A stretch of DNA of 64,000 nucleotides from Microcaldota archaeon. GTDB taxonomy: Archaea; Micrarchaeota; Micrarchaeia; Micrarchaeales; CABMGC01. The notes beneath the pieces were generated by a model. That model had not been told where the DNA came from and did not search any database. It saw only the letters and a program-made list of their open reading frames with translations. Positions 40,095 through 49,563 of the stretch are shown here, one piece after another. The position numbers and the translations under genes were made by a program. The stretch's first letter is position 1; every line of letters starts with the position of its first letter. The stretch spans positions 247,218-311,217 of the forward strand of contig JAGWHD010000001.1 of the NCBI GenBank assembly GCA_028866995.1, in the 5' to 3' direction.

Positions 40095-40868
40095 TTGAAT
40101 AAAGATTTAGCAAAAATACAGAATGAACAGCTTGTTGGCTTTCTACAAGCAAAGCTTGCATTAGTCATAGGTGTTATTCTAATCTTCTTAACGTTTATAG
40201 ATAAATTTAACGTAAAAATAGAGATGGACGGAATACCTATAACGCTAAACAACATCGTAGCTGTAGGTTTTATCCTTATGGCCTTCATCTACATAGATGC
40301 CGATAATAAGGCGTATTCAATTTTGTATTTCTTTGGTTACAGAGAGAGAAAGTCTCGAACTATTGAAGGAATTAAAAAGGCTTTAAAGGAGGTATGGAAA
40401 AAGTATATTATGTCAGATAGGAGATCGTCTAACAGAAGAGAGAACTTATATATAACGGATTTTGGACACGAAGTAAATTTTGTCCAAATCCTTGTGATAG
40501 TATCTACACTTCTTGTTGCTCTGAAAAACCCGTTTGAAACCAATACCTTCACATTTGTATCGAATACATTTTTCATAGGTTTTGTTGTCTTAATTATAGC
40601 ATACTATTTCATGTTAGATTTTGGATTTAATAGGAAAAGTAGAAGCTTCCTGTTGATAACGTTCTTAGCTGCTGTGTGTTTTGCAGCTACTATAGGGTTA
40701 GAAATAGGTGTAGGCATAACCATAACTTCAGGCGCTCCGATAGCCAGCATATACGCTGATGCATATATAATCATTGTAGCGGTTGTGGTCTTCTTGGTAC
40801 TTACGAAACCTATTTCCATAGAGTGGATAAGAGCAATTAGGAGAAGACTTGGGGTTGCGGGGATTTGA
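40095..40868 (+). CDS. Hypothetical multi-pass membrane protein in AT-rich island (TTG start)
   Basis: 257 aa, multiple TM segments; 3' end lies inside the tRNA-Trp gene on the opposite strand. Confidence 0.6.
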   Translation: MNKDLAKIQNEQLVGFLQAKLALVIGVILIFLTFIDKFNVKIEMDGIPITLNNIVAVGFILMAFIYIDADNKAYSILYFFGYRERKSRTIEGIKKALKEVWKKYIMSDRRSSNRRENLYITDFGHEVNFVQILVIVSTLLVALKNPFETNTFTFVSNTFFIGFVVLIIAYYFMLDFGFNRKSRSFLLITFLAAVCFAATIGLEIGVGITITSGAPIASIYADAYIIIVAVVVFLVLTKPISIEWIRAIRRRLGVAGI

Positions 40869-40990
40869 ACCCCGACTCGCAGGTTACTTCATATTTATTT
40901 TGCAATTCCAGATCCTAATCATCGCACAATGTGCTCAATTCTAGATAAACATCTGGAGCCTGCTGCGCTGCCAAGTTACGCGACAACCCC
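40850..40990 (-). tRNA. tRNA-Trp(CCA) with 68-nt intron at 37/38 (40885..40952)
   Basis: RC: GGGGTTG...GCAGG CTCCAG|intron|A CCTGC GAGT CGGGG TTCAAAT CCCCG CAACCCC; BHB-like CTCCA/TGAAG central pairing next to the anticodon stem. Confidence 0.92.
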
Positions 40991-41053
40991 TTGGTGCTAC
41001 ATTATCTGAACGCTTATTTTTATAGCTTCAGTATAATCTGATAGTGTCTTAAT

Positions 41054-41902
41054 ATGTCCATGCTCAGCAGGCTCGGCGTCGTCTTTGCAAGGCAATGGAT
41101 CGCAGGCACGAGCATTGCAGATGTGATAGAAAGATCCAAGGAGATAAACGGCAATCGGGAGAAGGTTCTGGTAAACTACCTTGGTGAGGACATAACGGAC
41201 AGGAGGGCGATAGGCCTGGAGATGGAGAAATACAGGGAGCTTATCGACGCCATGCACAGGAACAGGATACGCGGCGCGATATCCGTGAAACCGACACAGC
41301 TTGGATTGGCCCTCAGCGGGGAACTCTTCGAGAATGAGCTGGATAGCCTTGCGGACTACGCCTCGAAGAAAAGGATGTTCATATGGCTCGACATGGAGGG
41401 CTACGATACGGTCGGCAAGACGATTAATGGTTACCTGAAGGTCTTCGGGAGGAGAAGGAACATAGGCATCTGCATCCAGGCAAAGCTGAGGAGGAGCTAT
41501 GGCGACATCAAGATGCTGGTCGGGAAGGGAGCCGCGATAAGGCTGGTCAAGGGAGCCTACAGGTATTCCGGGGAGGTCGCCTACAGGGACGGCGCCAGGA
41601 TAGACGCGAACTACATGAGATGCGCAGAATACCTTTTCAGGAAGTCAGGCAACTTCATGATAGCCACGCATGACGACAGGATAATAGAGCGCTGCAGGGG
41701 ATTCGAGAAAAGGAAAAGGAGGAGGATGTCGTTCGCGATGCTGAACGGAATAAGGGGCAAACTCGCGAAGGAGCTTGCCCAAGCGGGCGAAGAGGTCTAC
41801 ATATACCTTCCTTTCGGCGATGACTGGTTCTGGTACTCGGTAAGGAGGCTTGGCGAGGAGGGGCATGCCCTCCTTCTCCTAAGGTCCGTATTCCAGGGTT
41901 GA
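41054..41902 (+). CDS. Proline dehydrogenase family protein
   Basis: VKPTQLGL, IWLDMEGYD, IRLVKGAYRYSGEVAY. Confidence 0.85.
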   Translation: MSMLSRLGVVFARQWIAGTSIADVIERSKEINGNREKVLVNYLGEDITDRRAIGLEMEKYRELIDAMHRNRIRGAISVKPTQLGLALSGELFENELDSLADYASKKRMFIWLDMEGYDTVGKTINGYLKVFGRRRNIGICIQAKLRRSYGDIKMLVGKGAAIRLVKGAYRYSGEVAYRDGARIDANYMRCAEYLFRKSGNFMIATHDDRIIERCRGFEKRKRRRMSFAMLNGIRGKLAKELAQAGEEVYIYLPFGDDWFWYSVRRLGEEGHALLLLRSVFQG

Positions 41903-41906
41903 TCGC

Positions 41907-42518
41907 ATGATAAAGGGGATAATCTTCGACATTGGAGGGGTCATAGTCAGGTGGGACAACAGGACCTATTACAGTTACTTGGGGAGGGTGAGCGGGATCC
42001 CTGCAAACAAGGTCGGGAAGATAGTCGATGGGATAAGCGTAAGGCACGGTTTCGAGAGCGGCAAGATGACGGTGTCGGGATTCGAGGGCCTTCTGGCGAA
42101 GAGGTTCGGGATAAGCAAAAGGAAGGTGAAGTGGTTCCACTACTACAAGACCAAGATGAGGGTGGACAGGAGGGTAATCGCCGTGGCCAGGGAGCTGCAC
42201 AAGAGCCATGTGACGGCTTATCTCAGCAACATAGACAAGATGAGGCACAGCTACACGAGGCATGTAATGGACACCAAGGTCTTCGACTACGCATTCGCGT
42301 CGTTCGCGATAGGCTGCATCAAGCCAAACATCAGGATATACAGATATGCAGTAAGGAAGATGGGGATGAAGCCCGACGAGCTGCTATTCATAGACAACAT
42401 GAGGGAGAACGTTGCAGGAGCGAGGAAGGCTGGGCTCAGGTCCTTCCAGTTCACAGGAATCGCGAACCTGAGGAGGAGGCTGCAGAGGATGGGTCTCCTG
42501 GGTTCAAAATATAAATGA
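41907..42518 (+). CDS. HAD-superfamily hydrolase
   Basis: IIFDIGGVIVRWDN; CIKPNIRIYRYAV...LFIDNMRENV. Confidence 0.85.
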   Translation: MIKGIIFDIGGVIVRWDNRTYYSYLGRVSGIPANKVGKIVDGISVRHGFESGKMTVSGFEGLLAKRFGISKRKVKWFHYYKTKMRVDRRVIAVARELHKSHVTAYLSNIDKMRHSYTRHVMDTKVFDYAFASFAIGCIKPNIRIYRYAVRKMGMKPDELLFIDNMRENVAGARKAGLRSFQFTGIANLRRRLQRMGLLGSKYK

Positions 42519-42547
42519 ATACGGCAATATAGCTTAGGTGCTTCCCT

Positions 42548-43996
42548 TTGGACAAGAAGGACGAGAACGAGTACATAACCGTAAAGAAGAGTGAGAACTT
42601 CTCCGAGTGGTACTCGCAGGTGATAATAAAATCCGGCTTTGTAGACCACAGCGAGGTCTCTGGCTGCCTCGTCTTCAGGCCCTCTGCATATGGCGCGTGG
42701 CAGATAGTCGTTGGGGCCATCGACAAATTGTTCCGCGAGGATGGCATAGAGAACGTATACTTCCCGTTGCTTATACCAGAGAAGTTCCTGAGGAAGGAGC
42801 AGGAGCACCTGGAAGGGTTCAGCCCTGAGGTTGCATGGGTGACGCAGACCGGAGACACGGAACTTGAGGAGAGGCTCGCCATAAGGCCGACATCAGAGAC
42901 CATAATGTATGCAAGCTACTCGAAGTGGATAAGGTCATGGAGAGATCTTCCTATGCGCTACAACCAGTGGAACAACGTGCTGAGATGGGAATTCAAGCAC
43001 CCAACGCCTTTCATAAGGAGCAGGGAGTTCCTCTGGAACGAGGGCCATACGGTATTCGCGACAGAGAAAGAGGCATACGCCGAAGGAGAGGTAATCCTTG
43101 GCATATACAACAAGGTGCTCTTGGAATATCTGGCTCTCCCGGGCATACCTGGGAAAAAGACAGACAAGGAGAAGTTCGCGGGTGCGCTGGAGAGCCACAG
43201 CATAGAGCACATAATGCCTGATGGATGGGCGATACAGGGTCCGGACTGGCACTTCGACGGCCAGAACTTCGCGAAGGCATTCGATATAAAGTTCTTGGAC
43301 AAGGAGGGGAAGACGCAGTACGCATGGCAGAACACCTTCGCGATAAGCACTAGAGAGCTCGGTGTCATGGTATCGGTGCACGGGGATGACAAAGGCCTTG
43401 TCCTGCCTCCGAGGGTCGCGTACATCCAGGTCGTCATCGTGCCGATATACAAGAAGGACAACCAAGGCAAGGTCAATGAGTATGCTGAATCAGTATTCAA
43501 GAGGATAAGGAAGGAGTTCAGGGCAAGAATGGACCATAGGGACGGATACAGCCCTGGATTCAAGTTCAACGAGTGGGAGATGAAGGGAGTACCCATAAGG
43601 ATTGAGATTGGCGAAAGGGACATGGCGAAGGATATGGCGGTGCTGGCGCTGAGGGACACCGGAGAGAAGAAGGAGGTCAAGGTAGAGGATATCGCAAAGA
43701 CGCTGGCAGCAGAGCTCGATGCGATGCACGCAAGAATGCTTGCTAAGGCCGAGAAGTTCCTAAAGGACAACACGCACCATGCTGGCAGCTACGAAGAGCT
43801 GAAGAGGATTCTCAAGGAGAAGGGAGGGATAGTCGGCGCGCCGTGGTGCGGCTCAAGGAAGTGCGAGGACAAGGTAAAGGACGAGATAGGTGCGAAGATA
43901 ACCAATATACCGTACCACCAGAAGAAAGAGGATAAGAAATGCGTGGTATGCGGTGAGAAGGCTGATTCGCTGGCGAACTTCGCAAGATCATATTAG
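42548..43996 (+). CDS. proS: Prolyl-tRNA synthetase, archaeal type (TTG start)
   Basis: ENFSEWYSQVIIKSG, RPTSETIMYASYSKWIRSWRDLPMRYNQW. Confidence 0.95.
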   Translation: MDKKDENEYITVKKSENFSEWYSQVIIKSGFVDHSEVSGCLVFRPSAYGAWQIVVGAIDKLFREDGIENVYFPLLIPEKFLRKEQEHLEGFSPEVAWVTQTGDTELEERLAIRPTSETIMYASYSKWIRSWRDLPMRYNQWNNVLRWEFKHPTPFIRSREFLWNEGHTVFATEKEAYAEGEVILGIYNKVLLEYLALPGIPGKKTDKEKFAGALESHSIEHIMPDGWAIQGPDWHFDGQNFAKAFDIKFLDKEGKTQYAWQNTFAISTRELGVMVSVHGDDKGLVLPPRVAYIQVVIVPIYKKDNQGKVNEYAESVFKRIRKEFRARMDHRDGYSPGFKFNEWEMKGVPIRIEIGERDMAKDMAVLALRDTGEKKEVKVEDIAKTLAAELDAMHARMLAKAEKFLKDNTHHAGSYEELKRILKEKGGIVGAPWCGSRKCEDKVKDEIGAKITNIPYHQKKEDKKCVVCGEKADSLANFARSY

Positions 43997-44111
43997 TTTC
44001 AGAGACTCTCTTTCTCATCACTGGTCAGAAATACCTCATCTCATCATCAACAGTATGCTAGACGGAGGCGCAGTATTTATTCCTATGCAGGGCCTATGAT
44101 TAAGCGAGGCC

Positions 44112-44717
44112 ATGATACAGAACCATTTCACCACGCATGTCTGGAAGAAAGGCGAGATCAGGTGGACCTTCAGCGTCTTTCCTGATGACAAGGTAAGGGA
44201 CATGATAGCTTCCTACCAGAGGCATCTGGACAGGAAGGTCATCTTCGCGCCAATACCAAGGAAATGGCTTCACATGACCATACTTTCGCTTGGAAATGTG
44301 GAGGAGATAACTAACGAGGAAGCAAGCAGGATAGCCGACAGGCTGCAAGGACCTTGCAGGAGGATGAGGATGCCCAGGCTCACAGTTGGGCCGTGGTGGA
44401 GCTGGTCCGGAAGCCCTGAGATACAGGTAAGGCCGGAGCCACCTATCAGGGAGCTGTTCGGTGAGGTGATCAAAGCATCGAAAGCGGTCCTTGGTAGCAG
44501 GATGCCCATCCACAGCATGGCGTTCATACCGCACATATCCATGGCATATTCAAGGGACTACTACAAGACACAGCTGGTCGACAGAGAGCTTGAAAGGCTG
44601 AGGATAAAGGATGTGGGATTCAGGGCCAGGAAGCTCTCGCTGGTAAGGCAGGCGCAGACGCCCCCGTATTACCAATGGAGGGAGTACGAGGAGATAGAAC
44701 TGGGCCAGGCTGATTGA
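44112..44717 (+). CDS. 2H phosphoesterase / 2'-5' RNA ligase-like protein
   Basis: Two HxT/S-type motifs: LHMTILSLG and PHISMAYS. Confidence 0.7.
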   Translation: MIQNHFTTHVWKKGEIRWTFSVFPDDKVRDMIASYQRHLDRKVIFAPIPRKWLHMTILSLGNVEEITNEEASRIADRLQGPCRRMRMPRLTVGPWWSWSGSPEIQVRPEPPIRELFGEVIKASKAVLGSRMPIHSMAFIPHISMAYSRDYYKTQLVDRELERLRIKDVGFRARKLSLVRQAQTPPYYQWREYEEIELGQAD

Positions 44718-44740
44718 GTATTAATTGGAAGGAAATGCAA

Positions 44741-44758
44741 GGGTTGGGATGGGTTGGG
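44741..44758 (+). other. G-quadruplex-forming motif framed by 7-bp inverted repeat (44736-44742 / 44768-44774)
   Basis: GGGTTGGGATGGGTTGGG; flanks TGCAAGG...CCTTGCA. Confidence 0.75.
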
Positions 44759-45005
44759 ATAAATAGACCTTGCACACCGTTCCAAATATATTACTCAGCC
44801 TATATTTATATACCCTGTTTTTTGTGCAAATATTTGAGATTCCTTTGTTATTTTGTAACTAAAATGATTACATTGACAGTCGAAATCGAATAGCAACAAA
44901 ACCATCCGATAAGTGGAGGTTCCGACGGATTATGGTAAATTCGTCAATCAACTTATCGAAGATGCTCTTTAATATATGAAAAACTGGCTATTTGTTTTGG
45001 TACTT

Positions 45006-45698
45006 ATGAAAGGCAATACGAAGGCGGTTCCCCTTAGAGGGAACTTCGGTGAAATGGATAGGCAGATTGTAGACACTTTGGCCAAGGCCTTAAGGCTTCG
45101 CTATGCAGACGTGAGACTGGAGGATGGCGCTCTGGTGCTATCTGGTGGCACGTCCGTGATTGACCCAGTAAGGATAACAAGTGCTAGAATAAAGCCGTTT
45201 TATGAAGAGTTTGAACGAAGGAAGAGGGCAATTTCTCGGATGCTACTGCCTCGAGAGTTCAAGGATGAGAGGGAATACGATAACTATGTGATTAAACCTC
45301 TATTACGACCTTTGGCGGGCGATATCAGGAGACACCCTGAGCAGTATCATGCTGTTGAGGGGAGCATATCCGCATTTGATGCCACCATGAAAGGGAGAGC
45401 TGTGGAGTTCATTAAAACGCCGGTCTATAGGATTGCGGACTCTTTTCTGGCAAGGCCATTGGCGGGAGTGGCGATCGGCGCGTCGATTGCAGTAGCCGGA
45501 GTTGTCAATGCTGCTGAGGGCGTGATGGTGAAGGACGTTGCTGTTTATGGAGGCCAAGCTGCAATGCATGTAGAGCACTTCACGACTCAAGGAAACGTTG
45601 GGCTTGGATTGCTTGCTGCTGGGTTGGCCGGTTCTTTCCTTAGCGGATGGAGATTTATCTTCTACAGCGATGATCCTGGCGTCAAGTTGGCTAAATGA
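45006..45698 (+). CDS. Hypothetical protein with C-terminal TM segments
   Basis: 231 aa from ATG 45006; two hydrophobic segments. Confidence 0.55.
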   Translation: MKGNTKAVPLRGNFGEMDRQIVDTLAKALRLRYADVRLEDGALVLSGGTSVIDPVRITSARIKPFYEEFERRKRAISRMLLPREFKDEREYDNYVIKPLLRPLAGDIRRHPEQYHAVEGSISAFDATMKGRAVEFIKTPVYRIADSFLARPLAGVAIGASIAVAGVVNAAEGVMVKDVAVYGGQAAMHVEHFTTQGNVGLGLLAAGLAGSFLSGWRFIFYSDDPGVKLAK

Positions 45699-45723
45699 CA
45701 TCGCCAACAGACAGAGTAGCTCA

Positions 45724-45796
45724 TAGTCCCGACCAGATTCGAACTGGTGTTCAGGGGTCCAAAGCCCCTTGTACTTGGCCACTATACGACGGGACT
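45724..45796 (-). tRNA. tRNA-Gln(TTG)
   Basis: RC AGTCCCG...AGGGG CTTTGGA CCCCT...CCAG TTCGAAT CTGG...CGGGACT A. Confidence 0.95.
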
Positions 45797-45835
45797 ACGG
45801 ATAGCTATCCGCATAACAGCTATAAATAATAAGAC

Positions 45836-46588
45836 TCAGCGCCTGCCTATCGCTGCTATCTCGCTTACCTTGCCGAAGTCAAGGAGCTCCCCTTCGCCTA
45901 TGCATATAGCTTCCATCGGCCCCACATCAAGCATCTTCTTGAATACAGGCGAGTTCTCCCCCAAATGCCCAACAGCGACGTCTATGCCCTCTGCGAAGTA
46001 GTTCATTGCGGGCAGTATGATTATCTCCCTTTTATCCCTTGTCTTGCCGTATAGGAAGCACTTGAGCTTCTCCTTTATGCCAAGCTTGTTGTAGATCCCT
46101 ATTGCAGGATGGAGATGCCCCATCACCAGGAACTTCGCGTCCTTGTCCTTTGGCAATTCCTCACCGTGGAAGAACAGGAACCCATCCATCAGCGCCTCCT
46201 GCCTGTATAGCTTGATGCTTGATGATTTCTCGTACCTGTCTATGAAGTTGTCATGGTTGCCCTTGACCAGGTCTATGTATTTCAGCTTCAGTTCTTCCCT
46301 CAGGAACTTGGTGAACTCGTAGAACTCGTTGAACTCCTCGACGTGGACATCGGAGAACTCGTTCTTTATGTCCCCGTCTATGATTATCCTGTCGGCCTTT
46401 GTCATCTCTATGGCCTTCTTTATCGTCTTCTTTATGTTCCTGAGATTGACCTTCGGCAGGAACGTCCCTCTGTCTGCCATTACACCTTCGTATCCCAGAT
46501 GAAGGTCCGAGCAGACTATCGCGTTGAGCTTCTTTATGTAAAGGACAGGCAAGCCTTCAAGGGCCTCGACTCCCTCTGCTATCTTCAT
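45836..46588 (-). CDS. Metallophosphoesterase (COG1407-like)
   Basis: VCSDLHLGYEG, VKGNHDNF, MGHLHPAIG; overlaps helicase gene. Confidence 0.88.
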   Translation of the reverse strand: MKIAEGVEALEGLPVLYIKKLNAIVCSDLHLGYEGVMADRGTFLPKVNLRNIKKTIKKAIEMTKADRIIIDGDIKNEFSDVHVEEFNEFYEFTKFLREELKLKYIDLVKGNHDNFIDRYEKSSSIKLYRQEALMDGFLFFHGEELPKDKDAKFLVMGHLHPAIGIYNKLGIKEKLKCFLYGKTRDKREIIILPAMNYFAEGIDVAVGHLGENSPVFKKMLDVGPMEAICIGEGELLDFGKVSEIAAIGRR

Positions 46589-49242
46589 CAGAACATCTTC
46601 TTTATCTTAGACATTACCTGCTTGTGCAACTCTCTTATGTGCTTCCTCCTGTCCTTCATCATGACTATGTCGGCTTCCCCGAAGGTTATCATGTTGTGCG
46701 AGAATGGCGAAGGCACCGTAGTCTCTATCAGCTGGTATGTTATCTCCTCCTTCGACATCCGTCTGAGTATGTCCTCGGCCTTAGGCAGGTCCATCACGTC
46801 GTCGAATATCTCCCTGTATGTCTCCTTTATTATCGGGAAGTCGGGATCTATCTCCTCGGCTGCCTTGAAGACCAGTTGAGCGTTAATCTGCTGCCTCCTG
46901 ACGCTTATCTTCCTGCCCTTGTAGTTCCTGAGGACCATGAAGCCCCTCGCGGCGCAGTACCTGAACCGCCTCTTCATCATCTCCGTCCTCTTTATGTTCT
47001 CCTTGAGCATCTCGCGTATGTTGACAGTGGACATCTCCTTGAGGAAGATGTCTATGTCGCGCTTCTTGATGTCTATACCAGACTCGGTTATTATCACGAA
47101 GCCGTTGTCGACTATGTTGATGCCTATCTCTGTCTCGTACCTGTCGCCAAGGTATATCGCTAATATCCTTGAGAGCGCGTCGTTGACCCTTCTTCCGTAG
47201 AGGCTGTGGAATATTACGTAGTTCCTGTCCTGCTCCTTGTCCTTGGTCTTCTCTATGAGCATGTGGTGGTCATTGGGTATTGCCTTCGCGTACAGCAGCT
47301 GCTCCATGAAGTACCTGAATATGGAGTTCCTCGCATTGTCGTCTATCGGCATGTCCTTTAGTATCTTTATGTCGTCTATCTCCTTCTTCGGCTTCCCCGA
47401 TATCAGGCTCATCAGCTTCCTGCTCTTCGTGTACTCGGCAAGCTCCTTCGCGAGCTGCTCCCTGAACCTGCCTATCTCTATCGCAAGCTCGTACGTGAGC
47501 GGCAGCTGCTCCGAGTACCATGGAGGTATGGTAGGTATCTCGCCGGATGCGTCGCTGACTATGCACCTCATCACCCTTGAGTACTCGAACTTGTACCTGT
47601 GGCCGCCGAGGACGAACACGTCTCCAGGCTTGAGCCTCATCATGAACTCCTCCTCTATGTTGCCTATCCACTTGTTCTCCGTAGTGAAGACGTCGATGGC
47701 GACATCGTCAGGTATCGCGCCCAAGTTGAGGAAGTATATCAGCTTCGTCAGCTTGCCCCTCCTGCCGAACGTCCCCTCATTTTCGTCGTACCATATCTTG
47801 CCGTAGACCCTCCTGCTTTCAAGGCCCACGTACTTGCCTGAGAGGTAGTTTATCAGGGCCATGAAGTCCCCCCTTGGAAGGGTGTGGTAGGGGTAGGACC
47901 TCCTTATGACATTGTAGGCCTCGTCAAGCTTCCATTTCTTGTTCTGCGACATCCCGACTATGTGCTGCGATAGTATGTCCAGCGCGTTCTTTGGTGTCTG
48001 GAACCTGTCCAGATGCCTCTTCTTAGCGGCATCCAGCATTACTGAGCATTCGACGAGGTCATCCCTGTTGGTGACTATCGTCTCTCCCCTTGCTATGTCC
48101 ATGAAGCCGTGACCCGACCTGCCGAACCTCTGGACCGCTCTTGCCACGCTCTTCGGGCTTCCCAGCTGGATCACGTTGTCTATGTACCCTATGTCTATGC
48201 CGAGCTCGAGGCTGGTCGATGACACCACGCACTTGAGCTCCCCCTTCTTGAGCATCTCCTCTACCCCCAGCCTCATGTCCCTTGACAGGGAGCCGTGGTG
48301 CGCCGCTATTGACTCCTCATTATACTTGTAGCTCTTCATGAGGTTGTATACCACCCTCTCGGTGCCGCTCCTTGTGTTGGTGAATATCAGCGTAGTCTTG
48401 TTCTTCTTGATTATCGAGTTGAGCATCTTGTATATGCTCCCTTCTATGACGCCGTCAGTGGCATTGACTATGTCGCTGACCGGGCTCATGGCCATGAACT
48501 CCATCTTCTTGTCCCATGTCGCGTCCACTATGTAGCAGTCCCGCTCCTCGCCGTTGTCCTTGTACCCAACAAGAAACCTTGCGGCATCTTCCAAAGGGGA
48601 GAGAGTTGCGCCGAGGCCTATCCTGACGAAGTCGTGGCCTATCATCTCAGCAAGCCTCTCTATGGACATCGATAGGTGCACTCCGCGCTTGTTGTTTGCG
48701 AGCTCGTGGAGCTCGTCTATTATGAGGTACCTGAGCCCCCTGAAGTGCTCAGAGAACCTCTGCGAGTTGATCAGTATCGCAAGGCTCTCCGGGGTCGTCA
48801 CCAGTATGTGAGGAGGATGGGCAAGCATCTGCTGCCTCTCTTTGGTTGTGGTGTCGCCAGTCCTCGTAGCCACTCTCACCTTGGATATGTCAAGCGTCAT
48901 CTGCGAGTAGATCTCCTGAAGGGGCACCGAGAGGTTCTTGTATATGTCGTTGTTCAGCGCCCTGAGCGGCGAGACGTATATGCAGTACACCTTCTCCTCT
49001 AGCCTTCCTTTCAGTGACAGGTCCATGAGCTCGCTCATTATGGTTATGAAGGCGGAGAAGGTCTTGCCTGAGCCAGTCGGGGCCGTTATCAGAAGGTTGC
49101 GCTGCTCGCTGATCAGCTTCAGCGAGTACTTCTGCGGCGGCGTAAGCTCCTTGTACTTCTTCTCGAACCATTCTCTTATGAATATGTTGAGGTGGCTCAG
49201 GCTCTCCTCCTTTGTGAACGGCTTGGTGTAGTTTGTTATCAT
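46588..49242 (-). CDS. Lhr-type superfamily 2 helicase
   Basis: TAPTGSGKTFSAF, IDELHEL, QRFGRSGH; 884 aa. Confidence 0.93.
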   Translation of the reverse strand: MITNYTKPFTKEESLSHLNIFIREWFEKKYKELTPPQKYSLKLISEQRNLLITAPTGSGKTFSAFITIMSELMDLSLKGRLEEKVYCIYVSPLRALNNDIYKNLSVPLQEIYSQMTLDISKVRVATRTGDTTTKERQQMLAHPPHILVTTPESLAILINSQRFSEHFRGLRYLIIDELHELANNKRGVHLSMSIERLAEMIGHDFVRIGLGATLSPLEDAARFLVGYKDNGEERDCYIVDATWDKKMEFMAMSPVSDIVNATDGVIEGSIYKMLNSIIKKNKTTLIFTNTRSGTERVVYNLMKSYKYNEESIAAHHGSLSRDMRLGVEEMLKKGELKCVVSSTSLELGIDIGYIDNVIQLGSPKSVARAVQRFGRSGHGFMDIARGETIVTNRDDLVECSVMLDAAKKRHLDRFQTPKNALDILSQHIVGMSQNKKWKLDEAYNVIRRSYPYHTLPRGDFMALINYLSGKYVGLESRRVYGKIWYDENEGTFGRRGKLTKLIYFLNLGAIPDDVAIDVFTTENKWIGNIEEEFMMRLKPGDVFVLGGHRYKFEYSRVMRCIVSDASGEIPTIPPWYSEQLPLTYELAIEIGRFREQLAKELAEYTKSRKLMSLISGKPKKEIDDIKILKDMPIDDNARNSIFRYFMEQLLYAKAIPNDHHMLIEKTKDKEQDRNYVIFHSLYGRRVNDALSRILAIYLGDRYETEIGINIVDNGFVIITESGIDIKKRDIDIFLKEMSTVNIREMLKENIKRTEMMKRRFRYCAARGFMVLRNYKGRKISVRRQQINAQLVFKAAEEIDPDFPIIKETYREIFDDVMDLPKAEDILRRMSKEEITYQLIETTVPSPFSHNMITFGEADIVMMKDRRKHIRELHKQVMSKIKKMF

Positions 49243-49302
49243 GTTACCTGACCACTGGACAAAACATTTAAATTATGCGGGGCAATCTATTGTGTGAGAT
49301 TT

Positions 49303-49554
49303 ATGGCTTCTAAGAAAAGCGGGAAGAGCAAGAGCTCGAAGAAGCTACAAGCATTCAATAGGTCGCAGGAAATATATAAGCTTTTGGAGAAGGGTATCAT
49401 CGTAAACGAGGCCCTTTCGAGCAGCACTGGCGACAGGCCCGAAGAGGACGCGCATGTGTCGGAACTTCTGGGCATGGCGGCAGAAGATGAGGGTACGGGC
49501 ACAAGGCGCTCCGGCAAGAAGAAAGCGAAGAAACCGGGCAAGCGTGGCCGATGA
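49303..49554 (+). CDS. Small basic hypothetical protein
   Basis: Lys/Arg-rich termini around a helical core. Confidence 0.5.
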   Translation: MASKKSGKSKSSKKLQAFNRSQEIYKLLEKGIIVNEALSSSTGDRPEEDAHVSELLGMAAEDEGTGTRRSGKKKAKKPGKRGR

Positions 49555-49563
49555 CTGCTGCCT

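Noticed and set aside
44976-45698. Second mobile island beside tRNA-Gln
   Set aside because: The hypothetical gene abuts the tRNA-Gln 3' end, but composition is less distinct than the tRNA-Trp island and no overlap or repeat was seen
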